From Aphrocallistes beatrix (lineage: Eukaryota > Porifera > Hexactinellida > Sceptrulophora > Aphrocallistidae): a stretch of DNA of 64,000 nucleotides. Numbering within the stretch: the first letter of the stretch is position 1; each line of letters starts with the position of its first letter. The translations under genes were made by a program, and so were the position numbers. The stretch spans positions 496,001 through 560,000 of the forward strand of contig OY725504.1 in assembly GCA_963281255.1 (NCBI GenBank), given 5' to 3'. Of this stretch, positions 1 through 11,091 are shown in pieces. Under the pieces are notes generated by a model, which was not told where the DNA came from, did not search any database, and worked only from the letters and a program-made list of their open reading frames with translations.

Positions 1-14
1 ATCTACTTCTATTC

Positions 15-22
15 TATATAAG
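15..22 (+). promoter_or_regulatory. TATA box of LOX-A (shared promoter module)
   Basis: TATATAAG lies 159 bases before the LOX-A ATG, inside a block (about 1-60) also found upstream of LOX-C and of both Ala-rich genes. The block runs TTCTATATAAGAACTT, then a CTGATAGAATT-like stretch, then GTTGCTAT. The TATA role is inferred from the motif and its conserved placement. Confidence 0.6.
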
Positions 23-173
23 AACTTGTTACTGATAGAATTCTCACTAGTTGCTATCTGAAAGGAGTAATTAGGATATTACAGATTACGCATTTTAAAT
101 ATTAGTTAATTACTTAATTATAAACAAATGTATCACTATATTTATATTTATTAGGTAATACAATTTAGTTGAA

Positions 174-3100
174 ATGTCATCAGTTCCCATTGCAAGATGC
201 TCTATCAACAAGCATGATAAATTCAAGAAAAATAAAGACACCAATAAGGACCCAATGACACAAGTGGTAGTTTTGGAATTGCCTCCATTCAACCTCCAAC
301 CCAACCGTGAGTTAACATTTAAAATCGAAAGATTTGTAGCCATTTTAGAAATTATATATTTTATTTAACTCAGATTAATGAGCTCAAATGACAAATCATT
401 ATAAAATGATTGATAAATTACAACTGTTCTTTTAAGCCAGAAGGATCACACATAGGATATACTATATATGTCCGGTTTAATCGTGTCCCCATTAAAGAAT
501 TTCGACTTACTATTATCTTTAAATAATCGCAGATATCATATTATTATCTGTTTAATTTTATTTACAATACTATATACATAAAGTAAACAAATCTCAAAAA
601 TATGTCAGAAACTAGCTTAAACTTTGACATGAGGTTTTTAGGTGTGTAGCAGGAGTTACTATCAGATAATTTTGACTAAGACTCAATTTTAGATAAAAAT
701 CCAGATCGCCATTACTATGGAGTCCGCATAGTAACAGGAAGTCAGTTAGGAAGTAACCGTGACAGCACCGTATCTATGGAACTAATCGGAAATGTCGCCA
801 AAACTGGAAAGATTGGGATCGGTAATTTCTTCAACTGGCTTATATCGTCTGGAGATACCTACGACGATTACATCATTGAGTGTGAAACAGATTTGGGAGA
901 GATACAACTTGTAACAATTTCAAACGATAGTGCAAGATTATATGAGAGGAATGCGAATTGGTTCGTAGACTTTACTTATGTGATCAACCTTAAGAGCAAG
1001 TTGGAACAGAACTTTCCTTGCTACCACTGGCTTGGAGATGGAGAAGAACAAACTAATTCTGCTAGCACAGGTAAATGGATATTTAAACAGGTTTTATGTT
1101 ATCATCTGATTCTTTGAAATGATACTGCTTAATGTTTAAAAGTCACTTCTATACTATAACACCATATTCGTGTGTTTATATTAATATGATGCAATCATTT
1201 GAAGCTACAACTATATAATATGGATATTAACATCTGAAAATAATCATTTCTCTCATTTTTAGGAATTCTGAGATCTGTTGAAGGTAATGGTATCATCGAG
1301 AAACAGAGATTCAAACAAGTCCAGGAGAGAAGGAATCAATACATCTGGGAAATCTTTCCAGATCTTGGGTATCCATCGGCCATGACTATGCATGCTAAAC
1401 ATCCATTGGATGAAGCATTTGAACGAGTGAAAAATATGAATTTTATTAATAACCAAGCAACAAGCGGTGCTTTGGCCGCTGGGAGGAGTGTTTGGGTTGT
1501 AATTGGTCAAATGGTTGGAAAGGTCTTTGGTTCTGAAGAACCAATAGCCGGTGACGCGATGCACAGTCTCCATGGTTTCTTTAAAGTTGCAAAAGGTCTT
1601 GTAAACAAAACTGCAAAAGCAGAAGAGGAAGTTAGTAGTCAGGAAATGCTCGTTGCTTATGAAACGTATCGATTCGCTAGTGATGTGCACTTTGGAGAGC
1701 AGATCCTGAACGGAGTTAACTGTGTTGTCGTGAAGAAATGCAATACTCTACCAGACAACTTCCCTGTGACCAATGAGATGGTACAGCCGTTTCTTAACAA
1801 CGGACATTCATTAAAGCGAGCAATGCAGGTAATTCATTGTACTTGCTACAAATGGTTTAGGAAATTATTGACCCACGTGATAAAGTATAGTTTGCACTTA
1901 TTTCTGCATGAAGGGTTAAATGCAATATATTATCATGGAACCTTGTTGTTTCGATTGATAATAGTATATTACTAATAATAGTAACTAGAGTTTTTATTTG
2001 TCATATCTCCATATAGGGTGACCATATCTACATATGTGACCTGAGCCAAATTATGCATGGACTTCCATGCAAAGAAAACCAATACTGTGCTGCTCCACTC
2101 TGCCTCCTTTACGTCAACGGAAGCCATCAACTAGTTCCCATAGCGATACAGTTGAAGAGAGACAAGGGGAAAGACAATCCCATATTCTTACCATCAGACA
2201 CTAGGATTGATTGGATGTTAGCAAAGATGTACTATTCCTCTGCTAGTGCGCAGGTATGTTACTGTTAATTAGTGTATAGGATATTGTTATTGTACAATAA
2301 ATGGGTTGATTAAATACAAAGCCTTTGAAGCAGGATTGTAACTAACCACCTCACCAGAAGGATTATACACCAAGGGGACAAAAGTATTTGAAAACTTCAT
2401 TATTTTACATACAAATAATACTAAAATGGGTCTATTCATGAAGAGGGTACTTCTAAACGGTTTGGGATACAGCTAATCCAATTACAGATTCGAATAATAT
2501 GCATTCAAATTAGTCACAGGTTAATTTTTCTAACTAATCATTCATTCCTAACTTTTTGTAATTATCAATCAGTGCCACCTTATGCCACATACACCCATTT
2601 TGACCACTATACATGATGGCAATGAATTACCTATGGTGGCTCAGGCTGATAAGATTGTTCATTGAGTTGAGTAATTTATTAGTTATGTTCAACTATGACT
2701 AATTCGAATGTGTAGATTTCGAATCTGAAATCAGATTTTTAGTATCTCTTTGAATTTGAACGTATTGCCCTCCATGAAATAATCCGATTTAGTATTATTT
2801 GTTTGGGAAAGAATCAAGTGTTCAAATACTTTTGTCCGGTTGGTGTACTCCCTTGGTCTCCTTGAGACCTTATCTGGATCCAACCCTGCTTTGAACAGTT
2901 ACTCTGGACTGAATATTACGTACCTATACACACACAGCATATCATGATAGTTTTTGAGCTTTTAATTATTGTGACAAATCTATCCATAATTCCATATTTA
3001 ATTCTACAAGCGCGCTTTGCGCATTTGCGATTTTCAATATCTGTAATACAAAATTATATGAAAAATTGTTAAATGCTGTATCTGCCGTAACGCTTCCTCC

Positions 3101-6100
3101 GGCCCTGCGTTTAGATTTATCATAATTGCAGTTTTTTACTGATTATCAGACTGCTTATAGTAAACAAACGTGCAAGCATATATACAGGGTGTTCAATAAG
3201 TTCGTGGAAAATAGTATTTAGAATACTAATAGAGGGTATCTTTAGCTTGGGATGCTTTAATCATATATTTTTGTATTTACTTAGATTTTTTAGTATTTCT
3301 AGCAGCGATATTCTGATCAATATTCAGATCTTCCTTTGTGTTGTTTGAAAAAAAATGAATTTTGAGAATTTAAAGCATCGGGCAGTCATTAAATTCCTCT
3401 GTAAAAAAGGATTAAGCGCTACAGAAACGTTTAAAGAGATGAAAGAGGTCCTCAATGACACTGCCCCAAGTCAATCTATGGTTGCAAAATGGCATGCTGA
3501 ATTCAAACGTGGAAGACAAAGCATAACAGATGACCCTCGATCAGGAAGACCCCCATTTTCACACAATCCAGACACGATCCACTCTATTACCGATATGATA
3601 CAAAAGGATCACTGCATATCGATAAGAAATATTGCGAATAGAGTAGATTTATCTATTGGGACTATTCACTCAATTATTCATGACCAACTTGGGATCAAGA
3701 AATTCGAAGCAAAGTGGATACCAAAAATGTTATCTGAAGATCAAATGCGGGTCAGAGTGGAGACTAGTAAGAGAATGTTGACCTGTATATGTCCAATCCA
3801 GAAGATTTTCATGCAAGGCTGGTTACAGGAGATGAAACCTGGATATACTACCATGATCCTTTAACTGTTAACGAGGCCGCAGAATGGAGACATAAAGATT
3901 CTCCCAAGCCCAAAGTCCCTCGACTTGGTAATCCTTGTCCAAAGTCGAAATCAAAGGTGATGTTATCAATATTTTGGGATTCTAAGGGACCATTGTTGCT
4001 TGATTATCTGCCAAAGAATACAACTGTTACTGGAGCATATTATGCTGATCTAATGACGAGATTACGTGATTCAATAAAGACGAATAGGCGTGGGATGCTT
4101 AAGAAAATTCCACTCCTTTTACACGATAATGCCCCATCCCACAAAAGCCATATTGCACAAGAGGCAATAAGAAATTGTGGCTTTAAACAGGCTGAACACC
4201 CACCCTACAGTCCTGATTTAGCTCCCAGTGACTTTTATCTATTTCCTATTGCTAAGCAAGCACTACGTGGAAAGAGTTTTGACGAAGATGATGCCTTGGA
4301 ATCGTGTTTTGAAGACTGGCTGGACGCTCAAGACAAAAAATTCTTTCATCATGGTATAGATAAACTTAAAGATAGATGGCTTAAATGTATTGAACTAAAA
4401 GGGAATTATGTTGAAAATTAACAATTAACAATTACTATACTAGTTACATAAATGCTAAATTCCACGAACTTATTGAACACCCTGTATTACAAGCGCGCTT
4501 CGCTTGCTTGCACTGCGCGGCTTGCGGACACTGCGTGTCCGCAGAGTTACCCAGAGGGTACTTGGGGATATTAGAGAAACAATACGTCGCTTTCTTGTTC
4601 TCTACTAAGTATGCTGATTGTCTGCTGTTACTTTAATGAAATCAGAACTGTAGCAAAAAATTTGGTTCGTGATAAATAGAATTTACTTCGTATTAAGTCA
4701 ACTAATCCTGAATTTAAGGTCAATTTGAATTCACAAAGTTCACATTACTAAAGATTATTTTACTTGATTAATCAACCAATTTCAGTCCATGTCGTTAACA
4801 ACAATTAAAGTCTGTTATATGTATAATCAATCAATTCGATCATAAAATAACTTTTAACAATCAAATTATAGAGTCAAAATAACTGTATTCAATCATTTAT
4901 ATGAAATAGAATCGTGTGAATCGCATTATAAAAGTCTGATAGTTGATAAGTTCTCACATGTGCCAATGAATTTCAATCACAAATAGTCTTTTTGATTGTA
5001 TGCATAAGTCACTACTATTTGATCCCAATCTATTTGCATTATAAAATAATCGAATTTGATTGGTCAGCACATTTTGTCACCTATCTCGGCGAAGTGTGAA
5101 TATTTCGCTTAGATCTTTCTCCCTTCTAGTTTCATTATTACTTACCTGTGTGCCAAATTTCACGTTTCTAGCACCTCCGAGTTCCTCAATCAATTTGCAC
5201 AAACATTGCGTTTTAATATATAAGATATATTAAACCGCTAGGATTTTTTGTTTTTCTGAATTGATTGAAGTATTGGCAAGTCGTAGAGATATGAAAATTG
5301 GAATGTAGGTGTCAAATGATGAATCTACGATTAAATTTGAAGATTTAACAATCAAATTCGATTATTTTATAATATACGAAAGCATTGGGATCTAAACAGT
5401 AGTGACTAGCATTTACAATGCATATTTGTGATTCAAAATCATTGGTTCAAGCGAAAACCAATCAATTATCCTTACTATTAAAACTCGATTAATGTGTATC
5501 TGTGTGTGTGTATATATATATATATATATCTCTGTAACGAATTGATTGAAAAAACTGCCAGGCACAGAAAGCTGATTTTTTGCAAGTGGGGGTCTTTTGG
5601 CTATGGCTCCAGTAAGTTCTGAGCTCAGACAAAAATGTCGACTCATCATGGAATTATGACATCATTGTCACCTTTTTTATAATTAGAAATTTCAGTTTTT
5701 CGACTATAACTCAGCCATTTTAGCTGAAATTTAATAGAATGTGTATATTAATATTATTCACATGTGATACAACTATCATCAAAAAATAATGACTCATCAC
5801 TCTGTTATGACGTCATCATTACGCATTAAAATTATAAAAATTGACAAATTTGGTGATTTATCGTGCGATATCGATTATAGCAGTAGGACAGACCTATTTA
5901 GAGATGTTATCTCCCTTATAATTTACCCCAGGCGCCCGCAGGGCGCCTCTGGCGGATACTTTGTGTCCGCCAGCCCCGCAGCGCAAGCAAGCGAAGCGCG
6001 CTTGTAATTATTAATATTGACAGGCGGTGGCAGAATAGGACCAGCTTTTGAACACTCCATAAGTTGGGATCATGCATACATCTGAGTGGAGCCCTTAATA

Positions 6101-7366
6101 TAACACTGATATACGTATATCTTAATTTTCTCCATCATAGCATCATCAACTATCCACTCACTACATATCCTGCCATGCAGCCATGGAAGCATATGGTGTG
6201 GCTACAATGAGGAATCTCCCTGATGCACATCCAGTGTACAAACTACTACAACCTCATTTCCGTTACACGATGGCTATAAACTCAGCTGCTCGTAAAGACC
6301 TCATTAATAACGGCGGAATTATAGACCAGTTATTCTCAATCGGAGGTAAAGATGACTCATCAGGAAAAGCTGAGTTTATTAGAAGGACTAACGCTATCTA
6401 TGATGTTCACTGGACTAACATAAGAAAAGATTTGACTGCACGAGGAATTTCTCCAGATGACAGTAAGAAACTTCCCAACTACTTCTACAGAGATGATGGA
6501 GTGAGACTTTGGGATGCAATCGAAAAGTTTGCAGCTTCAATTCTTGATATATTTTACACAAACGACAGAGCAGTAGCAAATGACAGTGAGCTGAAAAACT
6601 GGGTTGAAGATATTCATCAAAACGCATTCCCTAAATTTGCAGGAAACAAAAGTGGCCGTGGTTTTCCAGATAAAATCACTACTAGGAAGATGCTAAGCGA
6701 GTACTGCACACTGATCATGTTCACTGGGTCTGTTCAGCACTCTGCAGTAAACTTTGGACAGTTTCAAACTTACGGATATGTACCAAATGCTCCAATGAGC
6801 ATGAGGATGCCTCCTCCGTCCAAGAAAGGAGAGAGGACTCATACGGATCTACTCAACACTCTTCCAAATATGATTTCGACTGCATTAGCTGCTGCTGTGA
6901 CATGGTCTCTATCACGATTCAGTCCAGACGAAGTAAGCTGTTTTGTTCATTATTATATTAATAAGAAATATTTATTTCAGCTAGGACTTTGTGTCAGCAT
7001 CAAATACCCTACGAGCGTTTATAACCATGAGCTTATTTCCTAAATCATGTACTATACATAGTGAATTTCAAAATTATTTCGAAAGACGATGAAAACGATC
7101 CATGGTAATTAATAGTATAGAGAATTCTTCTTTAGATCTTCATTGTAATATAACTTGACTGAATCAGTTTAAATATAATTTTACAGATTTATCTCGGTGG
7201 CTATCAGACGATGTGGTATACAGAACAGAAAGCGAAAGACTGCGTTACCAAATTCCTGGATCAGTTGAAGACACTCAATGAAAGGATTAAGGAGAGAAAC
7301 GAGAAATTGGATATTCCATATAGGTACCTGATATCCAGCAACTGTCCCAACAGTATTACTATATAG
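174..7366 (+). CDS. PLAT-lipoxygenase LOX-A, intact, 761 aa
   Basis: Non-heme iron dioxygenase that would insert O2 into polyunsaturated fatty acids. Six exons: 174-306, 693-1070, 1263-1828, 2017-2253, 6141-6932, 7187-7366; they join in frame (phases 1,1,0,0,0) to 2286 nt. Exon 2 is the PLAT/LH2 beta-sandwich domain (about residues 50-165); the remainder is the catalytic domain. The HQLSTH motif supplies H440 and H445, VQHSAVN supplies H638 and N642, and the C-terminal Ile761 completes the metal site, as in animal 5-LOX. The Coffa-Brash position is Ala488, which in known families predicts S stereochemistry. An N-terminal tail of about 45 residues precedes PLAT, so the protein is longer than vertebrate LOX (about 665 aa). 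There is no signal peptide, so it is probably cytosolic with Ca-dependent membrane binding (family knowledge). Intron 4 is swollen to 3.9 kb by transposons. Confidence 0.93.
2368..2845. mobile_element. Tc1/mariner-type MITE in LOX-A intron 4
   Basis: An element of about 478 bp flanked by TA. Its ends are an imperfect inverted repeat: CACCAAGGGGACAAAAGTAT on the left, and a right end reading ATACTTTTGTCCGGTTGGTG. The arms go on with further paired stretches (TACAAATAATACTAAA with its complement, and TAATTCGAATGTGTAG-like pieces). There is no coding capacity. GGACAAAAGTAT is a typical Tc1-like end; the same end type occurs in the element at 39875-40827. Confidence 0.7.
3185..4484 (+). mobile_element. 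Mariner transposon, 1300 bp, perfect 25-bp TIRs
   Basis: Bounded by TA dinucleotides (3183-3184 and 4485-4486). The first 25 bases (CAGGGTGTTCAATAAGTTCG and the next five) are the exact reverse complement of the last 25 (4460-4484). Length and structure are those of a full mariner. Identical ends and a nearly open transposase indicate recent insertion. It sits inside LOX-A intron 4 and abuts a Helentron-like 3' end fragment beginning about 4488. Confidence 0.95.
3355..4421 (+). pseudogene. Mariner transposase, single frameshift
   Basis: Encodes a mariner transposase. The N-terminal helix-turn-helix region is followed by a WHAEFKRGR-type segment and the DDPRSGRPP motif. The catalytic core reads VTGDETW for the first Asp and HDNAPSH for the second; the third Asp, in SPDLAPSDFYLFP, falls 34 residues after the second, the D,D34D signature. 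The reading frame changes near 3780: the first frame carries the DNA-binding half and the second continues from about 3789 to the stop at 4421, consistent with loss of one base. No other inactivating change is seen. The ends are intact, so the copy might be moved in trans by an active relative (inference). Confidence 0.9.
4488..4570 (-). repeat. Helentron-like 3' end fragment
   Basis: TACAAGCGCGCTTCGCTTGC followed by a GGACACTGCGTGTCC hairpin. This is the reverse-strand version of the GC-rich hairpin end found at 6006, 22149, 22542 and 55833. It touches the mariner's right TA. Confidence 0.6.
5002..5410. mobile_element. Foldback MITE of about 0.4 kb
   Basis: Ends with roughly 60 bases of inverted similarity: left AAGTCACTACTATTTGATCC followed by ATTATAAAATAATCGAATTT, with the complements at the right ending near 5410. 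No coding potential. A part of the interior (about 5250-5345, TTGGCAAGTCGTAGAGATA) recurs at about 26950-27045 in LOX-D intron 4. Confidence 0.5.
5468..6006 (+). mobile_element. Helentron-like nonautonomous element, full-length copy
   Basis: Best complete + strand copy of the commonest repeat here. It starts ATCCTTACTATTAAAACTCG, has a TA-rich stretch, then GTAACGAATTGATTGAA, two ATGACGTCAT-like motifs, and GTGCGATATCGATTATA. It ends with three hairpins in series: AGGCGCCC/GGGCGCCT, GGCGGATAC/GTGTCCGCC (imperfect) and CAAGCG/CGCTTG, then TA. There are no terminal inverted repeats and no ORF. The CTTACTATTA start and hairpin end resemble Helitron2/Helentron-derived elements; class is an inference. 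Confidence 0.65.
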
Positions 7367-7572
7367 GACTTTATAGTGACGTGTGTGTGTGCTTCTATAT
7401 TTAGTTAATAGTTGTAGTAGGTAGCTTAGACTATCTTGTTAGAACCTTTAGGGACTTTGAACTGCAGTGGAGTGTGCTGATAGTTTAGTTCAGTCTTTTT
7501 AGATATTTATTGAGTATTTATAGGATTTATTTAATAAAATTTGATAAACATAAATTTTAAATTTAATGGGAG

Positions 7573-8592
7573 TCATGGCTTACTTAATATACGGCTATAT
7601 ATGTCACCGAGAAGGCCATAAAACGAAGAGGCCAGTTTTAAGTCAAAATTTAATTAGACCGATAAATCAAAAACCGCTTCCGATAGACATTTGAAATGTA
7701 TTATTACCATATATAAACATTGTATCAGAGTATCAATTCCGCTGTCAAAAATTTGATATGTCATCATGTGAATCCGCAATAGGCTCTTTTTAGAGCGGAA
7801 AATATTGCTGTTCCAGTTCATATTAAACATCGTTATCTGCATTTCTAATGCTTGATTTTTTATAAAACAACAATAGGAAGATCTCAAGCCAAAAAATCTG
7901 AAAATTTAGTTAGAATGTCTGCATTCCTCAGTTGCTATGGAAACAAAAAATTACATGTTTATGCCATAACTCGAAAAGTATAGATCATAGACACTAAGAA
8001 ATTATACCATTTAATTCGTAAACTATTACTTCCTATATGAGAATAATACTATTCACATGTCTATTTTCAAACTCCTAGATAACCCACATATTGAAAATAG
8101 ACGTGAATAGTATTATTCTTATATAGGAAGTGATAGCTTACGGATTAAATGGTATAATTTCTTAGTGTCTATGATCTATACTTTTCGAGTTATGGCATAA
8201 ACATGTAATTTTTTGTTTCCATAGCAACTGAGGAATGCAGACATTCTAACTAAAATTTTCAGATTTTTTGGCTTGAGGTCTTCCTATTGTTGCTCTATCA
8301 AAAAATCAAGCATTAGAAATGCAGATAACGATGTTTAATATGAGCTGGAACAGCAACATTTTCCGCTCTAAAAAGAGCCTATTGCGCAATCACATGATGA
8401 CATATCAAATTTTTGACAGCGGAATTGGATACTCTGATATCATGTTTGTATATGGTAATAATAGATATCAAATGTCTATCGGAAACGGTTTTTGATTTAT
8501 CGGTTTAATTAAATTTTGACTTTGTTAAAACTGGCCTCTTCGTTTTATGGCCTTCTCGGTGACATATATAACCGTATATTAAGTAGGCCATG
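7573..8592. mobile_element. 1.0-kb foldback element
   Basis: Two arms of roughly 490 bases are nearly perfect inverted copies around a centre near 8080. The outer end reads CATGGCTTACTTAATATACG on the left, with the complement ending at 8592. TGGGAG is present on both sides (7567-7572 and 8593-8598), consistent with a 6-base target duplication. Without the insert the flanks rejoin to match the 3' flanks of LOX-B and LOX-D (ATGGGAGAATAGTCTTAATG). No ORF is preserved. A diverged single arm of the same family seems present at about 42960-43270 and 33725-33840. Confidence 0.75.
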
Positions 8593-8875
8593 TGGGAGAA
8601 TAGTCTTAATGTAGATAATGCAAATAATCTCATTATTTGCACTAACTCTGTGGTAGCCTCTGTGGTAGCCCACAAATTTGACTTGACTATAGTAACTAAA
8701 CTGTTTTCTACGTGAAAATGAATCTTTTTCCAAATCTTTTCCGTGATATATCTTTCATATTTTAAACAAAAGTCTGCTACCAGCACTTTAGATAAATGTG
8801 TCTATTACTCCGTCGCTAGCACTTGGTTTATTTCACATATATCTCTTTGATCTCCATATATCTATATACTTGTAG

Positions 8876-9169
8876 ATATATCTCGGTGGTTACCCGACTA
8901 TGTGGTACACTAATTCCTCTCTAACTGTCCACCATTGGGTAAAGGGATACAAAGTGGGCAGTTAGAGAATTCGAAGTGTGTGTGCACATAGTATTCCTAT
9001 TCTGGCAAGTTGACAATTAGAGAACCTGGACAATTAGAGAAGTGGACAAATAGAGAGGAAAGGACTGCGTCACTAACTTCCTAGATCAGTTGAAACTCCT
9101 GATTGAGGATATTGAGAAGAGAAATGAGATCTGTTATCAACTCAATGCCCAAACAGTATTACCATTTAG
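8876..9169 (+). pseudogene. Orphan lipoxygenase last exon, broken by a MITE
   Basis: Begins after an AG acceptor with codons for IYLGGYPTMWY and resumes with KDCVTNFLDQLKLL, the start of the last exon of the LOX genes. A MITE (about 8913-9060; ends CCTCTCTAACTGTCC and GGACAAATAGAGAGG) splits it. About 15 bases upstream of the C terminus are missing, so the reading frame fails. The exon and its flank match the orphan at 22277-22400, so the unit [complete LOX + extra last exon] was probably duplicated. Confidence 0.75.
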
Positions 9170-9194
9170 GATTTTGAGTGTGTGTGATTACGTA

Positions 9195-9675
9195 TCATTT
9201 AGTTCTGTCTCATAAAATTAAACATTTTTCATGATTATGTCAAAGTGAATTCATATATGGTTCGAAGGAGTGTTGAGAAGGACTCCTTTACATGTGCTGC
9301 TTCTATTTGTATGGAATTAGTTAAATAAACAAGATTCCTTTATTTCCGCCCACGTAAAGTTGATAGCTTGTTTCTACCTGTTTAAACACTCAGTATAATT
9401 TGCTGAAGTGACTTGTTTTTAAATCAAATTGGAATCTAATCCAAATTTTCAGACTTCTAAAGGATAGAATGTTGTCTCTAAGGCATATGATATCTCAAAT
9501 GTCTCTGAAGACTTGGAGAATTGTTTGGTCGACTCAGCAAATTCTATTAATTAGCATTGCAAATGGAGATAAACAACATTTATCCAAGACAGAAATATCA
9601 AAAACCGTTCCTGTAAGCATTTAATAATTAAATGTTAAGGCGGACCTAACATGTAGTGGCTGAAAGAATTATTAG
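9195..9675. repeat. Segmental repeat shared with 31733-32145
   Basis: Noncoding stretch downstream of LOX-A nearly identical to sequence just upstream of the second Ala-rich gene. Both contain GTTCGAAGGAGTGTTGAGAA and CACGTAAAGTTGATAGCTTG. It links the lipoxygenase cluster and the Ala-rich genes by duplication. The following 9676-10020 holds no gene I can support. Confidence 0.75.
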
Positions 9676-10020
9676 TTGATTATAAGATTGAAATCAAATT
9701 ACCGGTTCAGGTTAGTAATAAGGTTCATTCATACCAACCTGAGCAATGACAAAAGCGAGACGCGGCGTTGAACTTCATGGGACCTGACAGGACACAATGG
9801 AAAAGTATTATACATGGAATCCAAAAAAGGGGAGCATAATGGGAAACTTTCCTGTTATACGGGACATTTGTCAAAATTAGCTCAATAGAAGAGTGAAATA
9901 AGCGGGACGTTCCGCAAAAATGGGACGGATGGCATGCAATCCAGTTGCATTGATTCAACCGGTCGTCTGATTAATTTTAACTCTACGATTTGGTAGATAG
10001 ATTTCAAAGATAGTAATGGA

Positions 10021-10251
10021 TTAAACATTCTGGATGTTGGCAGGGAGATTTTCCCATTTAACAGGAGTAGCAAAATAATAAGAGCGATAGCCCAGAGTTT
10101 TTGAGGATTTGATAGATTGATGTTTAAGGAGGATGGCCGATAAGCCAGGTGATGTTTTGTGGAACAAGAGAGTGGATAGCTTTATAAGAGTCGCCGGCGA
10201 AAAAATAGACTGAAAACTCTCAAAATTGGAGTCATTGCAAAGATAAACCAA
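10021..10251 (-). pseudogene. Remnant of a non-LTR retrotransposon reverse transcriptase C-terminus
   Basis: A minus-strand stretch with LLFHKTSPGLSAILLK, then a GYRSYYFATPVKWENLP-type segment. This resembles the end of LINE reverse transcriptases, where the motif is usually an aromatic-rich APKLWNSLP. Only about 75 codons are visible and no polymerase core (F/YADD) is nearby, so it is a decayed 5'-truncated scrap. The call rests on motif resemblance only. Confidence 0.4.
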
Positions 10252-10806
10252 CGATGAAAGTTAAAGAGAACTAGATTATTTAAACTTGTAATGTAATAGC
10301 ACACGAATTGTCCCCTAATGGCATTTTGCTCAAGTATATAAGCCTGTGGTATTGCTTTAACAAAATAGACATATTCCCTTACAGTAATTCAAGGTTATAA
10401 ATGATTTAGCCTATGTTACTAATGACTAGTAATTTTGGCAATTTATCACCGATGCGCAAAATTTTTAAGGTTTACATATTGTTGGAGTCTTTCAGTTGAA
10501 TCTATAGAATATTATCACTGGCTACAAGAGATTTGGAACTTAATTACGAAAATATACTTCTTATTTCGAATACAATAATTCTAATTATACTGTAAAAGAT
10601 ATCAATCGCTCATTATAATACTTGAAAATGTTAACGAGAATATCTACTTCTAATTCGGTTAAGTGTTTAATCTCAGGCTTAACCAATGTCAAAAACATCT
10701 TTACAAATACCATACCGTATTTTTTTGAAGTTTATGCAGTATGATAATGGGAATAACAATGCATTCATATTTTTGGATTGAAAATTTCTGAATTGAACTA
10801 GTAGTA

Positions 10807-10984
10807 CAATCGAAACCGTTTTTTTCTCACTCCGGTTTATCCTTACTTATCATTTATTCTATTTCAGAATCTTTATTATGCAAAAAATTCCAAATCTACA
10901 ATTTCCATCGTTTTTTTCTTACTATAGTTTTTTCTCACTATTTGAACCTGTAAAGAAATAGTAAGAATAAACCGGTTTCGACTG
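10807..10984. mobile_element. 178-bp MITE with CAGTCGAAACCG-type ends
   Basis: Flanked by TA on both sides. The left end is CAATCGAAACCG; the right end is the complement of CAGTCGAAACCGGTTTATTC. Half-copies of the same family (TACAGTCGAAACCGTTTGTT) lie in intron 2 of LOX-B (from about 12599) and, more diverged, of LOX-C (from about 18940). Confidence 0.6.
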
Positions 10985-11091
10985 TACTTACAATTGTTAA
11001 GAAAGTACTGTTTAAACTAAATTTGTCAGGTATTTTTATATATTTTCTATTGTTATAGGTTGATTTAAAAGATAATACAGAATAAGAAGTG

